Assembly (NCBI RefSeq): GCF_012849095.1
Contig: NZ_CP051680.1
Coordinates: forward strand, 4,681,501 to 4,745,500
DNA: 64,000 bases
Source of the DNA: Cohnella herbarum
GTDB taxonomy: Bacteria; Bacillota; Bacilli; Paenibacillales; Paenibacillaceae
Reading direction: 5' to 3'
Program-made: the position numbers and the translations under genes
Notes under the pieces: generated by a model
The model's input: the letters and a program-made list of their open reading frames with translations, nothing else
Database searches by the model: none
What the model was told of the DNA's origin: nothing
Shown: one piece after another, positions 36,714-45,957 of the stretch
How the letters are laid out: every line of letters begins with the position of its first letter
How positions within the stretch are numbered: position 1 is the first letter of the stretch

Positions 36714-37598
36714 ATGAAAATTTTGGCGATTGGTTCGGAAGGAAATATCGGAAAGGAATTAGTAAAATACCTTCGCAAACAAAACCATCATGTAATTGAG
36801 TGCGATATTATTCCGGGCTGGAGAAAAGATTATTACCAAGCGGATATCAATATTGCAATTGATTTGATGGACGTATTTATGAAAGAAAAACCCGATGTTG
36901 TTTATTTATTAGCTGCAATGGTTAGTCGTGTAACTTGCGAAGCGAGCAGCGGTTTAGCTGTAGAGACAAACCTTGTGGGCGTAAATAATGTCATTCAACT
37001 ATGCAAAAAGTTTGACTCCAAGATGGTTTATTTCTCAACTTCCGAAGTATATGGCAATATTCAAGGATATTTGGACGAAGATACTACGGTACCTCAACCT
37101 AATAATCGATACGGTTTAACGAAATACCTCGGAGAAAAACTAGTTCAATATGAAGCCCTAAACAATGGATTGAAAGCGGTAGCTGTGAGGCCCTTCATGT
37201 TTTACCATGAAGATGAGACGCGAGGAGATCATCGTTCGGCAATGATCCGGTTTATTGAGGGCTTGTCCAACCGTAAACAAATCGAAGTACATGTTGGTAG
37301 CGAACGGGCTTGGTTCCATCTGGACGACGCTGTAAGAGCGCTTGAAAAGGTAATTTATCTTAAACAATTCGAAATCATAAATATCGGATCGGATGAATTT
37401 GTAAAAACTGAAGACCTTGCAAAATTAGTTGCAACAGAACTGAACGTTAATCTTGAAGAATATGCGAACTTCATAGAATTGCCAAATAAAATGACACTGG
37501 TTAAACGACCAAAGTTGGATAAAATGAAAAACCTTTTGGGTATAGTTCCGGAAGTTGGTTTAGCAGAGGGAATCAAGCGAGTCCTGTCGAAATTCTAA
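36714..37598 (+). CDS. NAD(P)-dependent sugar epimerase/dehydratase family protein
   Basis: A 294-residue extended SDR protein. Motifs: ILAIGSEGNIGKELVKYLRK (a GxxGxxG variant), VVYLLAAMVSRVTCE, STSEVYG and YGLTKYLGEKL (YxxxK). It may act on a nucleotide sugar as epimerase, dehydratase or reductase; the substrate cannot be assigned. GGAGGG precedes the ATG. Second gene of the cassette. Confidence 0.85.
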   Translation: MKILAIGSEGNIGKELVKYLRKQNHHVIECDIIPGWRKDYYQADINIAIDLMDVFMKEKPDVVYLLAAMVSRVTCEASSGLAVETNLVGVNNVIQLCKKFDSKMVYFSTSEVYGNIQGYLDEDTTVPQPNNRYGLTKYLGEKLVQYEALNNGLKAVAVRPFMFYHEDETRGDHRSAMIRFIEGLSNRKQIEVHVGSERAWFHLDDAVRALEKVIYLKQFEIINIGSDEFVKTEDLAKLVATELNVNLEEYANFIELPNKMTLVKRPKLDKMKNLLGIVPEVGLAEGIKRVLSKF

Positions 37599-37649
37599 TT
37601 CTCTCCTTAAAGATCTAAGTGACAGTTCTGATAAATGAGGTAAAAAATC

Positions 37650-39566
37650 ATGTGCGGGATTGTTGGGATATACGATATTACTGGAAACCCAATAAACGAA
37701 ATTAACTTAATTAAAATGAGAGATGTACTAACTCATCGGGGACCGAATGATACCGGAATTTATACGGATCATAATTTTGGATTAGGTTTCAGAAGGTTAA
37801 GTATTATCGATATAGAGAACGGCCATCAGCCTATGACAACGGTTGATGGCCGTTATACCATTGCATTTAACGGTGAAATTTATAACCATGTCGAATTAAG
37901 ACATCGTCTTATTGCAGAAGGACATACTTTTATTACGAAATCCGATACTGAAGTATTATTGCAGCTATTTGTACAAAAGGGTTTTGCATGCTTACAGGAC
38001 CTGAATGGAATGTTTTCCTTTGCAGTTTGGGATTCCAAGAGCAAGGAATTATTTTTCGCAAGGGATCGCATTGGAATTAAACCTTTCTACTATTATTTTG
38101 ATCGCTCTCGTTTTGTATTTGCATCCGAGATTAAAGCGATTATTGCCGATGATTCTATCCCGCGAGAACCTAATTACGAGGGAATTTCAGATTATCTTCA
38201 TTTTATGTACATACCGGACGAGAAGACTTTTTTTCAAGGAATTAAAAAACTTCTTCCGGGCCATTTTGGTACTCTCAATCTTAATAAGGGACTTACAATA
38301 TCGGAATATTGGGATGTCGACTATTCAATAAATAATAAATCGGAAAAGGAATACATTGTTGAGTTACAGAACCTTCTCACGGATTCAATAAAGTTGCAAT
38401 TACGAAGTGACGTTCAGATTGGTTGTCACTTAAGCGGCGGCTTGGATTCCAGTACAGTAAGCTGCTTGTCATCCAATCAGATCGCCGCGCCCCTGATGAC
38501 ATTCACGGGGAAATTTAGTGAGTCAAAATACTTTGATGAAACCAAATATGCTAAGATCGTCTCTAAGCATGCGAATACGAATTATATCGAGGCTAGCCCG
38601 GAAGAAGGATATTATAGAACAGTTTTGCCGAAGTTAATATGGCATATGGACGAACCTTGCGCTGGACCGGGTATGATATCGCAGTTTCTGGTCAGCGAGA
38701 AAGCAAGTAAACATGTTCGTGTTGTTTTGGGCGGACAAGGCGGAGATGAATTATTCGGGGGCTACAACCGTTATTACGTCTCATCCGAGCTAAAAGGTCA
38801 AAAATTAACACCAAAAATCATCTCTAAGTTTAGAATACTGAGAAACAACATTAATCAACACGGAATAAAAAGAACGATTCAAAAACTGAGAAAAACAATG
38901 GAGAGTCAGGCTTCAGCCCATTTAACATTTAATGATATATGGACCAAAATGAATACCCGCATTGATCTCTCACACCCCGTAGTCTCGAACAAGTTCAAAG
39001 AAAGAATCGTCACATATGACAGTAAGCAAACTTTTCTAAAATATTTAAATAAAAGACAGGATCTTAGTAATTTTAATAAGATGTTGTATCATGATTTGAA
39101 GAGCTATTTGCCAGCTTTGCTGCACGTCGAAGATCGTACTAGTATGGCAGTCTCACTAGAATCTAGAGTTCCGCTATTGGACCACAGAATTGTCGAGTTT
39201 GCCGCAACTATTCCATTGGATATTAAAGTAAAGCATTATGAACCAAAGTATATCTTGAAGAAGGCAGTCAAAGGTATTATTCCCAAAAAGATTATAAGTA
39301 GAAAAGATAAAAAAGGTTTTCCTACCCCGATTGAATTTTGGATGAGAAACGATAAAAAACGACTTGAGAACATCTTGCTTGATGAACGTTCAACGAAAAG
39401 AGAACTTTTTAATCCGAAGGAATTAAAAAACTTGTTGAATTCAGGTGATCAACCCCTTTTTATATGGATGTTGTTGAATGTAGAATTATGGTTCCGAATT
39501 TTTATTGATAATGATGTTGAACTGACGCCTAATGACGGTAGTATAACGGAATTATGCAACTTATAG
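37650..39566 (+). CDS. AsnB-family glutamine-dependent amidotransferase
   Basis: A 638-residue class II glutamine amidotransferase of the asparagine synthetase B family. The mature N-terminus is MCGIVGIYD with Cys2 as the glutaminase nucleophile. The ATP-binding SGGLDSS loop is in the second domain, followed by GGQGGDELFGGYNRYY and HVEDRTSMAVSLESRVPLLD. Within a glycan locus such proteins (for example WbpS) amidate uronic-acid sugars rather than make free asparagine. That is the favoured reading here, since a uronic-acid pathway lies at 45-49 kb. A housekeeping asparagine synthetase cannot be ruled out. Confidence 0.88.
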   Translation: MCGIVGIYDITGNPINEINLIKMRDVLTHRGPNDTGIYTDHNFGLGFRRLSIIDIENGHQPMTTVDGRYTIAFNGEIYNHVELRHRLIAEGHTFITKSDTEVLLQLFVQKGFACLQDLNGMFSFAVWDSKSKELFFARDRIGIKPFYYYFDRSRFVFASEIKAIIADDSIPREPNYEGISDYLHFMYIPDEKTFFQGIKKLLPGHFGTLNLNKGLTISEYWDVDYSINNKSEKEYIVELQNLLTDSIKLQLRSDVQIGCHLSGGLDSSTVSCLSSNQIAAPLMTFTGKFSESKYFDETKYAKIVSKHANTNYIEASPEEGYYRTVLPKLIWHMDEPCAGPGMISQFLVSEKASKHVRVVLGGQGGDELFGGYNRYYVSSELKGQKLTPKIISKFRILRNNINQHGIKRTIQKLRKTMESQASAHLTFNDIWTKMNTRIDLSHPVVSNKFKERIVTYDSKQTFLKYLNKRQDLSNFNKMLYHDLKSYLPALLHVEDRTSMAVSLESRVPLLDHRIVEFAATIPLDIKVKHYEPKYILKKAVKGIIPKKIISRKDKKGFPTPIEFWMRNDKKRLENILLDERSTKRELFNPKELKNLLNSGDQPLFIWMLLNVELWFRIFIDNDVELTPNDGSITELCNL

Positions 39567-39590
39567 ATTGTCGTTTAAGGGTGGGTTGAT

Positions 39591-40190
39591 ATGGTGAGGT
39601 CAACAAATATTACTTGGCATGATGGGCAAATAACTAAAAAAAATCGCCAATCCTTAAAAGGGCATAAAAGTGCCGTGTTATGGTTCACAGGTTTATCCGG
39701 TGCCGGAAAGTCTACCTTATCCGTTGCAGTTGAGGCTGCACTATATCAAAGAGGGATTCACACTTATGTCTTGGACGGAGACAATGTACGCCATGGGATA
39801 AACAAAAATCTTGGATTTAGTCCAGAAGATCGTACAGAAAACATCCGTCGAATAGGCGATGTATCAAAGCTAATGGTTGATGCAGGTTTGATGACATTAT
39901 CAGCATTCATTTCGCCGTATCGAAATGACCGCGAAATGGTAAGATACAACTTCGAAGAAAATGAGTTCATTGAGATTTATGTAAAGTGCAGTATTCATGA
40001 ATGTGAAAATCGCGATCCTAAAGGTCTATATAAAAAAGCCCGTGAGGGAATTATTAAAGAGTTCACAGGGATTAGTGCTCCCTATGAAGAGCCTATAAAC
40101 CCGGAACTAACTCTTGAAACGGATAGGTTAACTGTAGAAGAATCCGTAGAAATCATTATTAATTATTTGGAAAGAACGAAAATGGTTTAA
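39591..40190 (+). CDS. cysC: Adenylylsulfate kinase (APS kinase)
   Basis: APS kinase phosphorylates adenylylsulfate to PAPS. The 199-residue protein has the P-loop [17 protein letters not shown], then [20 protein letters not shown] (APS-binding DGDNVR), [24 protein letters not shown] and the C-terminal [16 protein letters not shown]. It is 25 bases after the AsnB-like gene and 51 before the sulfotransferase, so PAPS would be made for the adjacent transferase. No ATP sulfurylase or PAPS reductase gene is in the window, which argues for sulfation rather than assimilation. Confidence 0.96.
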   Translation: MVRSTNITWHDGQITKKNRQSLKGHKSAVLWFTGLSGAGKSTLSVAVEAALYQRGIHTYVLDGDNVRHGINKNLGFSPEDRTENIRRIGDVSKLMVDAGLMTLSAFISPYRNDREMVRYNFEENEFIEIYVKCSIHECENRDPKGLYKKAREGIIKEFTGISAPYEEPINPELTLETDRLTVEESVEIIINYLERTKMV

Positions 40191-40240
40191 CATAGTTAAT
40201 TCAGGACAACAAACTCTCGAATAAGGAGTTGGTTATTTCT

Positions 40241-41218
40241 ATGATACAAAATCTTTTCCGCAAACTAGGTTTCACATTAATTCGTAATGTTAAATATATT
40301 AACCTGCTTCTCGAAAAAGAGAGGATTTCAAATGAATTGGACCATGCCAGCATTAAACTTTCTGAATTAAATACGATTCACGAGTCTATTTCAGCACTTG
40401 CCGGAAGTGACTTTCCTATATATGTCGGAGCAAATAAAAAAACCTATTTTAACTCAACTCATGTTGAATGGACCGAAAAAGTATTAGTTCTATCCATTCC
40501 CAAAGCCGGTACTTACATGATGGGCGAAATCCTAAAACGATTAAGGTTTAAAGATTCAGGGGTCCATGCTGCAAAATGGGGGTTTGCCGATTTACGATTT
40601 GATCATAAAAGTAGTATCCTTAAAAATTTAGCGCAAAAAAACAAAGTAATTAATTTGTCAGATTACATCCAATTAGTGAGAAGCGGCGAGTACGTGCTTT
40701 CCCACTTGCCTGCTGACCCAGAGGTGTTTTCTACCTCGTCTGATTTTAAAAGTATTTTTCTGATTCGTGATTTAAGGGATTGTTTTGTATCATTCATGAG
40801 ATATTCCGCCCAGAATGGTTTTGGATCCGCAATAGAAAAAGGCTGGAGTTCATTAGATGACAAGCGTCTGCAAATGGAAATGTTCGCAGAACTTGATGGC
40901 AGTGTATTTTTTGATTTAGCTAATCCGATGCTCGGATGGCTTAATGAAAGTGATGTATTAACCGTTCGTTACGAAGATATTGTTGGTGATAACGGAGATT
41001 TCAAAAAAAAGCAAGTAATCGAGGAAATAGCGAAATTTACAACGGGAAATGGTTCTCTTTTAAATACTGAAGACATCGAGGCTATTAAATCAACTGAAAC
41101 CATTACTTCGTCGGGAAAGAGAACGGAATGGAAGGCATATTGGAGTGATAAAGTAGATGAGATTTTTAGAAATTTAGGGGGGCATGACTTAAATCGAATA
41201 TTTGGGTATCATGATTAA
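40241..41218 (+). CDS. PAPS-dependent sulfotransferase
   Basis: A 325-residue cytoplasmic sulfotransferase. The 5'-phosphosulfate loop SIPKAGTYMMGEILKRL and the 3'-phosphate motif FLIRDLRDCFVSFMRYS match the sulfotransferase family, and a WHTH-free N-terminal coiled segment of about 70 residues precedes them. The acceptor is most likely a sugar or lipid-linked glycan of this locus. The ATG at 40241 lies 12 bases after AAGGAG; a TTG at 40229 directly abuts it. It is the last gene of the cassette, and IS debris follows. Confidence 0.9.
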   Translation: MIQNLFRKLGFTLIRNVKYINLLLEKERISNELDHASIKLSELNTIHESISALAGSDFPIYVGANKKTYFNSTHVEWTEKVLVLSIPKAGTYMMGEILKRLRFKDSGVHAAKWGFADLRFDHKSSILKNLAQKNKVINLSDYIQLVRSGEYVLSHLPADPEVFSTSSDFKSIFLIRDLRDCFVSFMRYSAQNGFGSAIEKGWSSLDDKRLQMEMFAELDGSVFFDLANPMLGWLNESDVLTVRYEDIVGDNGDFKKKQVIEEIAKFTTGNGSLLNTEDIEAIKSTETITSSGKRTEWKAYWSDKVDEIFRNLGGHDLNRIFGYHD

Positions 41219-41605
41219 TATTCAATAGGCTCTACTTCCAAACAATTCCTTACCCCATGACGGAAAAAGCCATGGATTCTCTATTTGGATTGGCAGAGTA
41301 GCCCGAAAATATTACCGATAAAAACCTGTTGATAAGCTCAACGCTATCATCACAATGTATGTACAGTCTAGATCCGTAAACATCGGCTACTTGCGAATCT
41401 GGCATTTTTCATGTTATTAATCATCATGTTATATCCTCCCTTCTAGACAATCAGACAAGCCAGTTCATTCGATTTTCAGTAGCACTCGAATTTGTCCGTA
41501 CTGCAGTAGCATATTCTTTATCTGCTTCCAAACGTTTAACTGAGTGCTCACGCTATCTTTTCATTGACAAAAACGTTGGTTAACTTTGCAATTAGCTCAT
41601 AATTG
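41219..41605. other. Intergenic stretch with possible gene scraps
   Basis: About 390 bases between the sulfotransferase and the IS3 remnant. On the minus strand a short open stretch near 41450-41550 reads KRLEADKEYATAVRTNSSAT and ends in a stop. A GGGAGG ribosome site and a 19-codon frame (MMINNMKNARFASSRCLRI) follow. These look like scraps of genes broken by the insertions, but nothing is recognisable. Confidence 0.35.
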
Positions 41606-42765
41606 AACCTCTGTCAAGATAGTAGACACAGATTTTTTCTTACGCTGCCTGACGAGGGTAAATACGTTCGTAATCAGAAGGCGTGTGGTATCCAATCTCA
41701 GAATGGATACGTTGGTTGTTGTAAAAAACTTCGATGTATTCAAAGATACTCTTTTTCGTTCCTTCTTCAGAACGCTGTGGAACGACTCGATGCAAGCGTT
41801 GTCGTAACAATTTCCCTTACGACTCATGCTACCTGTCATCTCATAAATCTTGAGTTACTTCTGGTAATCGTGAGATGCGTACTGGCTTCCGCGATCCGAG
41901 TGGTGCAATATAATCTTGCTCCTGGCTGTTTTCGGCCATGAGCCTGCCTTAAACCCTGAAATACCAGCTCTTTCGTCATCCACTCACTCATATGCCAACC
42001 GACAATTTCACGCGAGTACAAATCCATTACGCTCGCCAAATAAAGCCAACCCTCATCGGTGGAGACATATGTAATCTCAGTCACCCATTTCTCATTCGGT
42101 TTACTTGCTGTAAACTCCTTGTTCATTACGTTTTCTTGAACCGGTAGGGAGTGCTTAGAGTTGGTTGTAGCCTTGTATTTTTTGACGGTCTTGAACGAAA
42201 CGGATCCCGTTTTTTTTCATAATGCGTTTGACGGTACGCTGTGAGACTGTGATGCCTTTTTGATGCTTTCGCTCAGTTATCTTAGGACTTCCGTATAGTT
42301 GCCGATTCTGGTCGTAGACTTCCTTGACTTGTTCAGTCCATTCCTTGTGCTGACGCTCGCGTTCACTCTCAGAGCGTCCTAGCCATTTGTAATAGCCGCT
42401 TCGAGACACTTCCATTACACGGCACATCTTTTCTAGTCGGTACTCGGAGCGGTGTTCGTAGATGAACATATATTTTACCGACGGTCTTTCGCGAAGAAGT
42501 GCATCGCTTTCTTTCAAGATTTCGTTCTCCTCTTGGAGATTATGAATATATTTTTGCATCTCTTTTATTCTCTAATCCTCTGGGACTAGCGCTTGTACAG
42601 CAACGATTTCCGGCTCACTGCCATACTTTTTCTCCTAGCCATATAAAATATTTGCATTAATATTTAACTCACGTCCGATCTCTGCTACCGATTTCCCACT
42701 CTCCTTTATATATTTAACTGTTTGCTTCTTTTACCCTTCATCATGCTTGATCTGTTTCATATTGT
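41606..42765 (-). mobile_element. Decayed IS3-family (IS150 group) element
   Basis: A broken transposase on the minus strand. The orfA part (about 42765-42560) has in-frame stops (reads like SGKSVAEIGRELNINANILY, stop, EKKYGSEPEIVAVQALVPED, stop). The orfB part begins MQKYIHNLQEENEILKE and is split near 42155. It continues as NEKWVTEITYVSTDEGWLYL, with the catalytic region frameshifted near 41900, and ends with GNCYDNACIESFHS. One end, TGAACCTCTGTCAAGATAGT at about 41606, looks like a terminal repeat; the other end is not clear. It cannot be active. Confidence 0.85.
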
Positions 42766-42920
42766 TACTGACGCCGCATAATGTCCGGAAATCTACGGTG
42801 TATTCTGTCCAGAACCTGACGGAATTATTGTCATTGAAGGGCAACAGCATTATTCTCTGTTGCCCCCGTTGTCAACAGCAAATGAATTTTACTCATTATC
42901 AACACTTGAATATTCCTCAC

Positions 42921-43465
42921 TCAAGGGTTTATATCCACCCCCCGAGAGGGAATTTGAAAAATATCCATAAACTTTCTTTTCTTCTTGGGCTCCGATTTTA
43001 AAAATACTGCCTTTTTCTTCTTTTTAATTCGGCAACTTTGACCCTTAATATTGATCGTGCTGGAGTGTTGCAACAAACGATCAAGAATTGCTGTGGCCAA
43101 CACGGAAACTCCGAAGATCTCACCCCAGCTCCCAAACGACTTGTTGCTAGTTAAGATATAATGATTTATCCTTTCCAATCTGGAAAAAGAAATGTGCAGC
43201 CGTGCCATCCATTTTTCGGTAACCAATTTCGGCAATAATGAGCAGGTCCGGCTTTGTACATGTCCGCATTCGCTACTTAATCGTATGGTTCTGATGCGCC
43301 AGTTGTAAGCTCTGAACCAGATCATGCGCAGTTACGAAGTACACGGTGTAACGCATCTGTAGTGCTTCGTAGGCTAGCGCGACAGCCAAATGCGATTTCC
43401 CAACACCCAGCGGTCCCAGAAAAATGGCCCGCACGTTCGCTGTCTTGTCCATCCGTGTTCTTGCT
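42921..43465 (-). pseudogene. IstB-like ATPase remnant of an IS21-family element
   Basis: The N-terminal P-loop is readable in one frame (FLGPLGVGKSHLAVALAYEA, then VYFVTAHDLVQSL). The C-terminal part lies in another frame (LTSNKSFGSWGEIFGVSVLA, then TAILDRLLQHSSTINIKGQS). At least one frameshift and lost segments separate them, so no functional IstB is made. Confidence 0.85.
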
Positions 43466-44214
43466 TGGAGAGATTTAGATCGTGTAAATCCGTGAAGGTT
43501 TGTACGCGAGGCCAGAAGTTCCTGCGTACATATTTCACGCCACTTTCAACTTTTCCCTTGGTTCGAGCGCGATAGGGGCGACACCGGCGCAAGACAAAGC
43601 CATGTTGATTTGCAAATTTAGTAAACCGCTCGTTCCATACCACCTCACCCTGGGCATCTAGCCCGGAAACGACCGTTTTCATGTTGTCATACAGACAGGT
43701 CTGTGTACGATCGCTGAAGTACTGTATGACGCGGAGATGGCAGCCCATTAACGTGTCGAGCCGCTCGTTTTCAGTAAACTCCACATACAACATACGTGAG
43801 TAACCCAAGACCATAACGAAAGCATATAAACGCTTATAGGTGCCATTCCACTTGGCTTTGAACAGCCCCCAGTCCTACTTAAGCTTGCTATCCCGGTGGC
43901 GTCTCATAGCGCTCAATCGCTTGCGAGATAACAACTGGGCGAAGCGGACTCATGAAGTGACGCAGCATTTTTGTTTTTCCGGCGAAGCCTTGCGCCTTGA
44001 TCTCGTCGAAGAGGACGACAGCTTTGAGGCAACTTCCATGCGCCGTTCACTCAATCTTTGAACGGTTCCAGCAAGCAAGGTTTAATCGTCAGTTGGCGTT
44101 GATACGTTTCGGTTTCACTCTCTTTCAGCCAACTGCGAATCGTCTTCCGCCCCCTTCGAGCTCGTTCGCAATTTGAGAAATACTCATCCATTTTTGATGC
44201 ATTTCTTTAATCAT
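43466..44214 (-). pseudogene. IstA transposase remnant of an IS21-family element
   Basis: The N-terminus is visible at 44214 (MIKEMHQKWMSISQIANELE, the IstA helix-turn-helix). The DDE core follows in a separate frame at 43814-43470 (YSRMLYVEFTENERLDTLMG; CLYDNMKTVVSGLDAQGEVV; RPYRARTKGKVESGVKYVRR). Several stops and shifts lie between. The IstB remnant follows, the normal IS21 order. Confidence 0.82.
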
Positions 44215-44269
44215 GAAGTGCTCCCCATTCTTGACCATTTTACTCTCTGCTCGAAGAGTATGTCGGCCT

Positions 44270-44560
44270 CAAGTGGGGAATTTTCAATTGCTGTTTATGG
44301 GGATTTTACCATTACTGCGTACATTTCGTCAGAGTACTCGATTTTCGAGGGCTATATTCTATGTAGAGTTAACTCTGAATGAGCGATTTGACACGCTCGT
44401 GGGCTGCCTTAAGAGACGTTCAAATAATTTTGGGGATCACGCAATGCCTAACAACATGAAGACCCTTGTCGCCGGGCTCGCCTACAAAGGCGAAGTCATT
44501 TAAAACGAGCCGTTCGTACGATTAACGGTTATAGGCCATAAGGCAAAAGGGTCACTCGCA
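44270..44560 (+). pseudogene. Second, oppositely oriented IstA fragment
   Basis: On the plus strand a frame reads FYVELTLNERFDTLVGCLKR and then NNMKTLVAGLAYKGEVI, matching the same region of the IstA copy on the other strand but clearly diverged. Upstream, a second frame retains the decayed WGIFN block. It is a remnant of a different IS21-type insertion. From 44560 to 44780 I see nothing else definite. Confidence 0.7.
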
Positions 44561-44781
44561 TCATTTATTCGACAATGTCGCCAAAATCCGATACCGCAAG
44601 AGCTGATTTAAAGAAGGGAATGCTGTTCTGAAAGTTTCGCTTGAGGGGATCTGAATAGTAACAAGTCGTCCGTAGTAAAGCCCAAGCCTAAAGTCGCATC
44701 CTGGTGGGTAGAGAAAAATTATTACTTAAACACCAGTACATTACATTAAACGATTCTTGATCGTTGAGCCAGTATCAATTG

Positions 44782-44804
44782 AAAAAACCACTGGAATTGG
44801 TGGT
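44782..44804 (-). terminator. Weak terminator after the wecB-like gene
   Basis: On the minus strand ACCAC pairs with GTGGT over eight bases and is followed by TTTTTTC. The stem is short, so this is tentative. Confidence 0.4.
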
Positions 44805-44869
44805 CTCGGATTGACCGTCAACTCAAGTGGCTGATGACACTTAACTATACTTCTGAAGTAGCATGTCTA

Positions 44870-45946
44870 TTATTCAGTTCTCCAAAGTGTACGAATAGAA
44901 CTAACTATTTTTTCTGAAGCTCTCCCGTCACCGAACAGATTTGGGATATATGGGCGTTCACATTCTCTTAAAATAGCATGGGCAAGATCGGGAGTGTCCG
45001 GATGGAGCAATTGGTTCCATCCACAATTAACCGTCTCAACCCATTCCGTCTCCGTTCTTAATGTATAACATGGAACTTGCAAGAAGTATGCTTCCTTTTG
45101 AACTCCTCCCGAATCTGTAATAATTCCTCTCGCTTGCTGTTCCAATAAAATCATTTCTAAATAAGATACTGGCTCTATTACACGAATATTTGATGATTCT
45201 AGAATATTTCCTAAGCCGTATTCGTTCATTTTTACTTTTGTTCGAGGATGAAGCGGAAGTATAACATCGACATTCAAATTTGACAATGCCAACAATATAT
45301 TCTTCAACAAATCCCTGTTGTCCGTATTTTCAGCCCGATGGATAGTTGATAAATAATATTGCTTCGATTTCAATCCAAAATCCTCGATACAGTAGCGTTG
45401 TTGTGCCAACTCGATATTGTAAATCATTGCATCGTACATTACATCGCCCACTTGGTAAACCCCATTCACAATTCCTTCCTTTGAAAGGTTGGACACTGCA
45501 GTATCCGTGGGAGCAAAAAGTAACGTCGATATATGATCCGTCATAACACGATTGACTTCTTCCGGCATTTTTTTATTAAAACTTCTTAATCCGGCTTCAA
45601 CGTGAATTATTGGAATATGCATCTTGGATGCTGCAAGCGCTCCAGCAAGAGTTGAGTTAGTATCCCCATATACTAACACTGCCTCCGGCTTTTCATCTAT
45701 AAGCACGGATTCGATCATCTGCAACATTTGACCGGTTTGTTTTCCGTGTGTCGCGGAGCCTACACCCAAATTGTAATCTGGCAATGGGATGTCTAATTGC
45801 TGAAAAAAAACATCTGCCATATTGGCATCATAATGTTGCCCTGTATTTACAATTATTTCATGATATTGCTTTCTCAATACTCTCGAGACTGGTGCAACTT
45901 TAATAAATTGAGGGCGAGCCCCGACTACAGTTACGATCTTTTTCAT
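44870..45946 (-). CDS. UDP-N-acetylglucosamine 2-epimerase family (WecB/WbpI-like)
   Basis: A 358-residue non-hydrolysing 2-epimerase. Motifs: KKIVTVVGARPQFIKVAPVS, VNTGQHYDANMADVFFQQLD, VYGDTNSTLAGALAASKMHI, HVEAGLRSFNKKMPEEVNRV and ITDSGGVQKEAY. It makes either UDP-ManNAc (WecB/MnaA) or the 2,3-diacetamido equivalent (WbpI). The aminotransferase and oxidoreductase in the same operon favour WbpI. The ATG at 45946 has AAAGGA six bases upstream. Confidence 0.92.
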   Translation of the reverse strand: MKKIVTVVGARPQFIKVAPVSRVLRKQYHEIIVNTGQHYDANMADVFFQQLDIPLPDYNLGVGSATHGKQTGQMLQMIESVLIDEKPEAVLVYGDTNSTLAGALAASKMHIPIIHVEAGLRSFNKKMPEEVNRVMTDHISTLLFAPTDTAVSNLSKEGIVNGVYQVGDVMYDAMIYNIELAQQRYCIEDFGLKSKQYYLSTIHRAENTDNRDLLKNILLALSNLNVDVILPLHPRTKVKMNEYGLGNILESSNIRVIEPVSYLEMILLEQQARGIITDSGGVQKEAYFLQVPCYTLRTETEWVETVNCGWNQLLHPDTPDLAHAILRECERPYIPNLFGDGRASEKIVSSIRTLWRTE

Positions 45947-45957
45947 GTCTATTCCTT

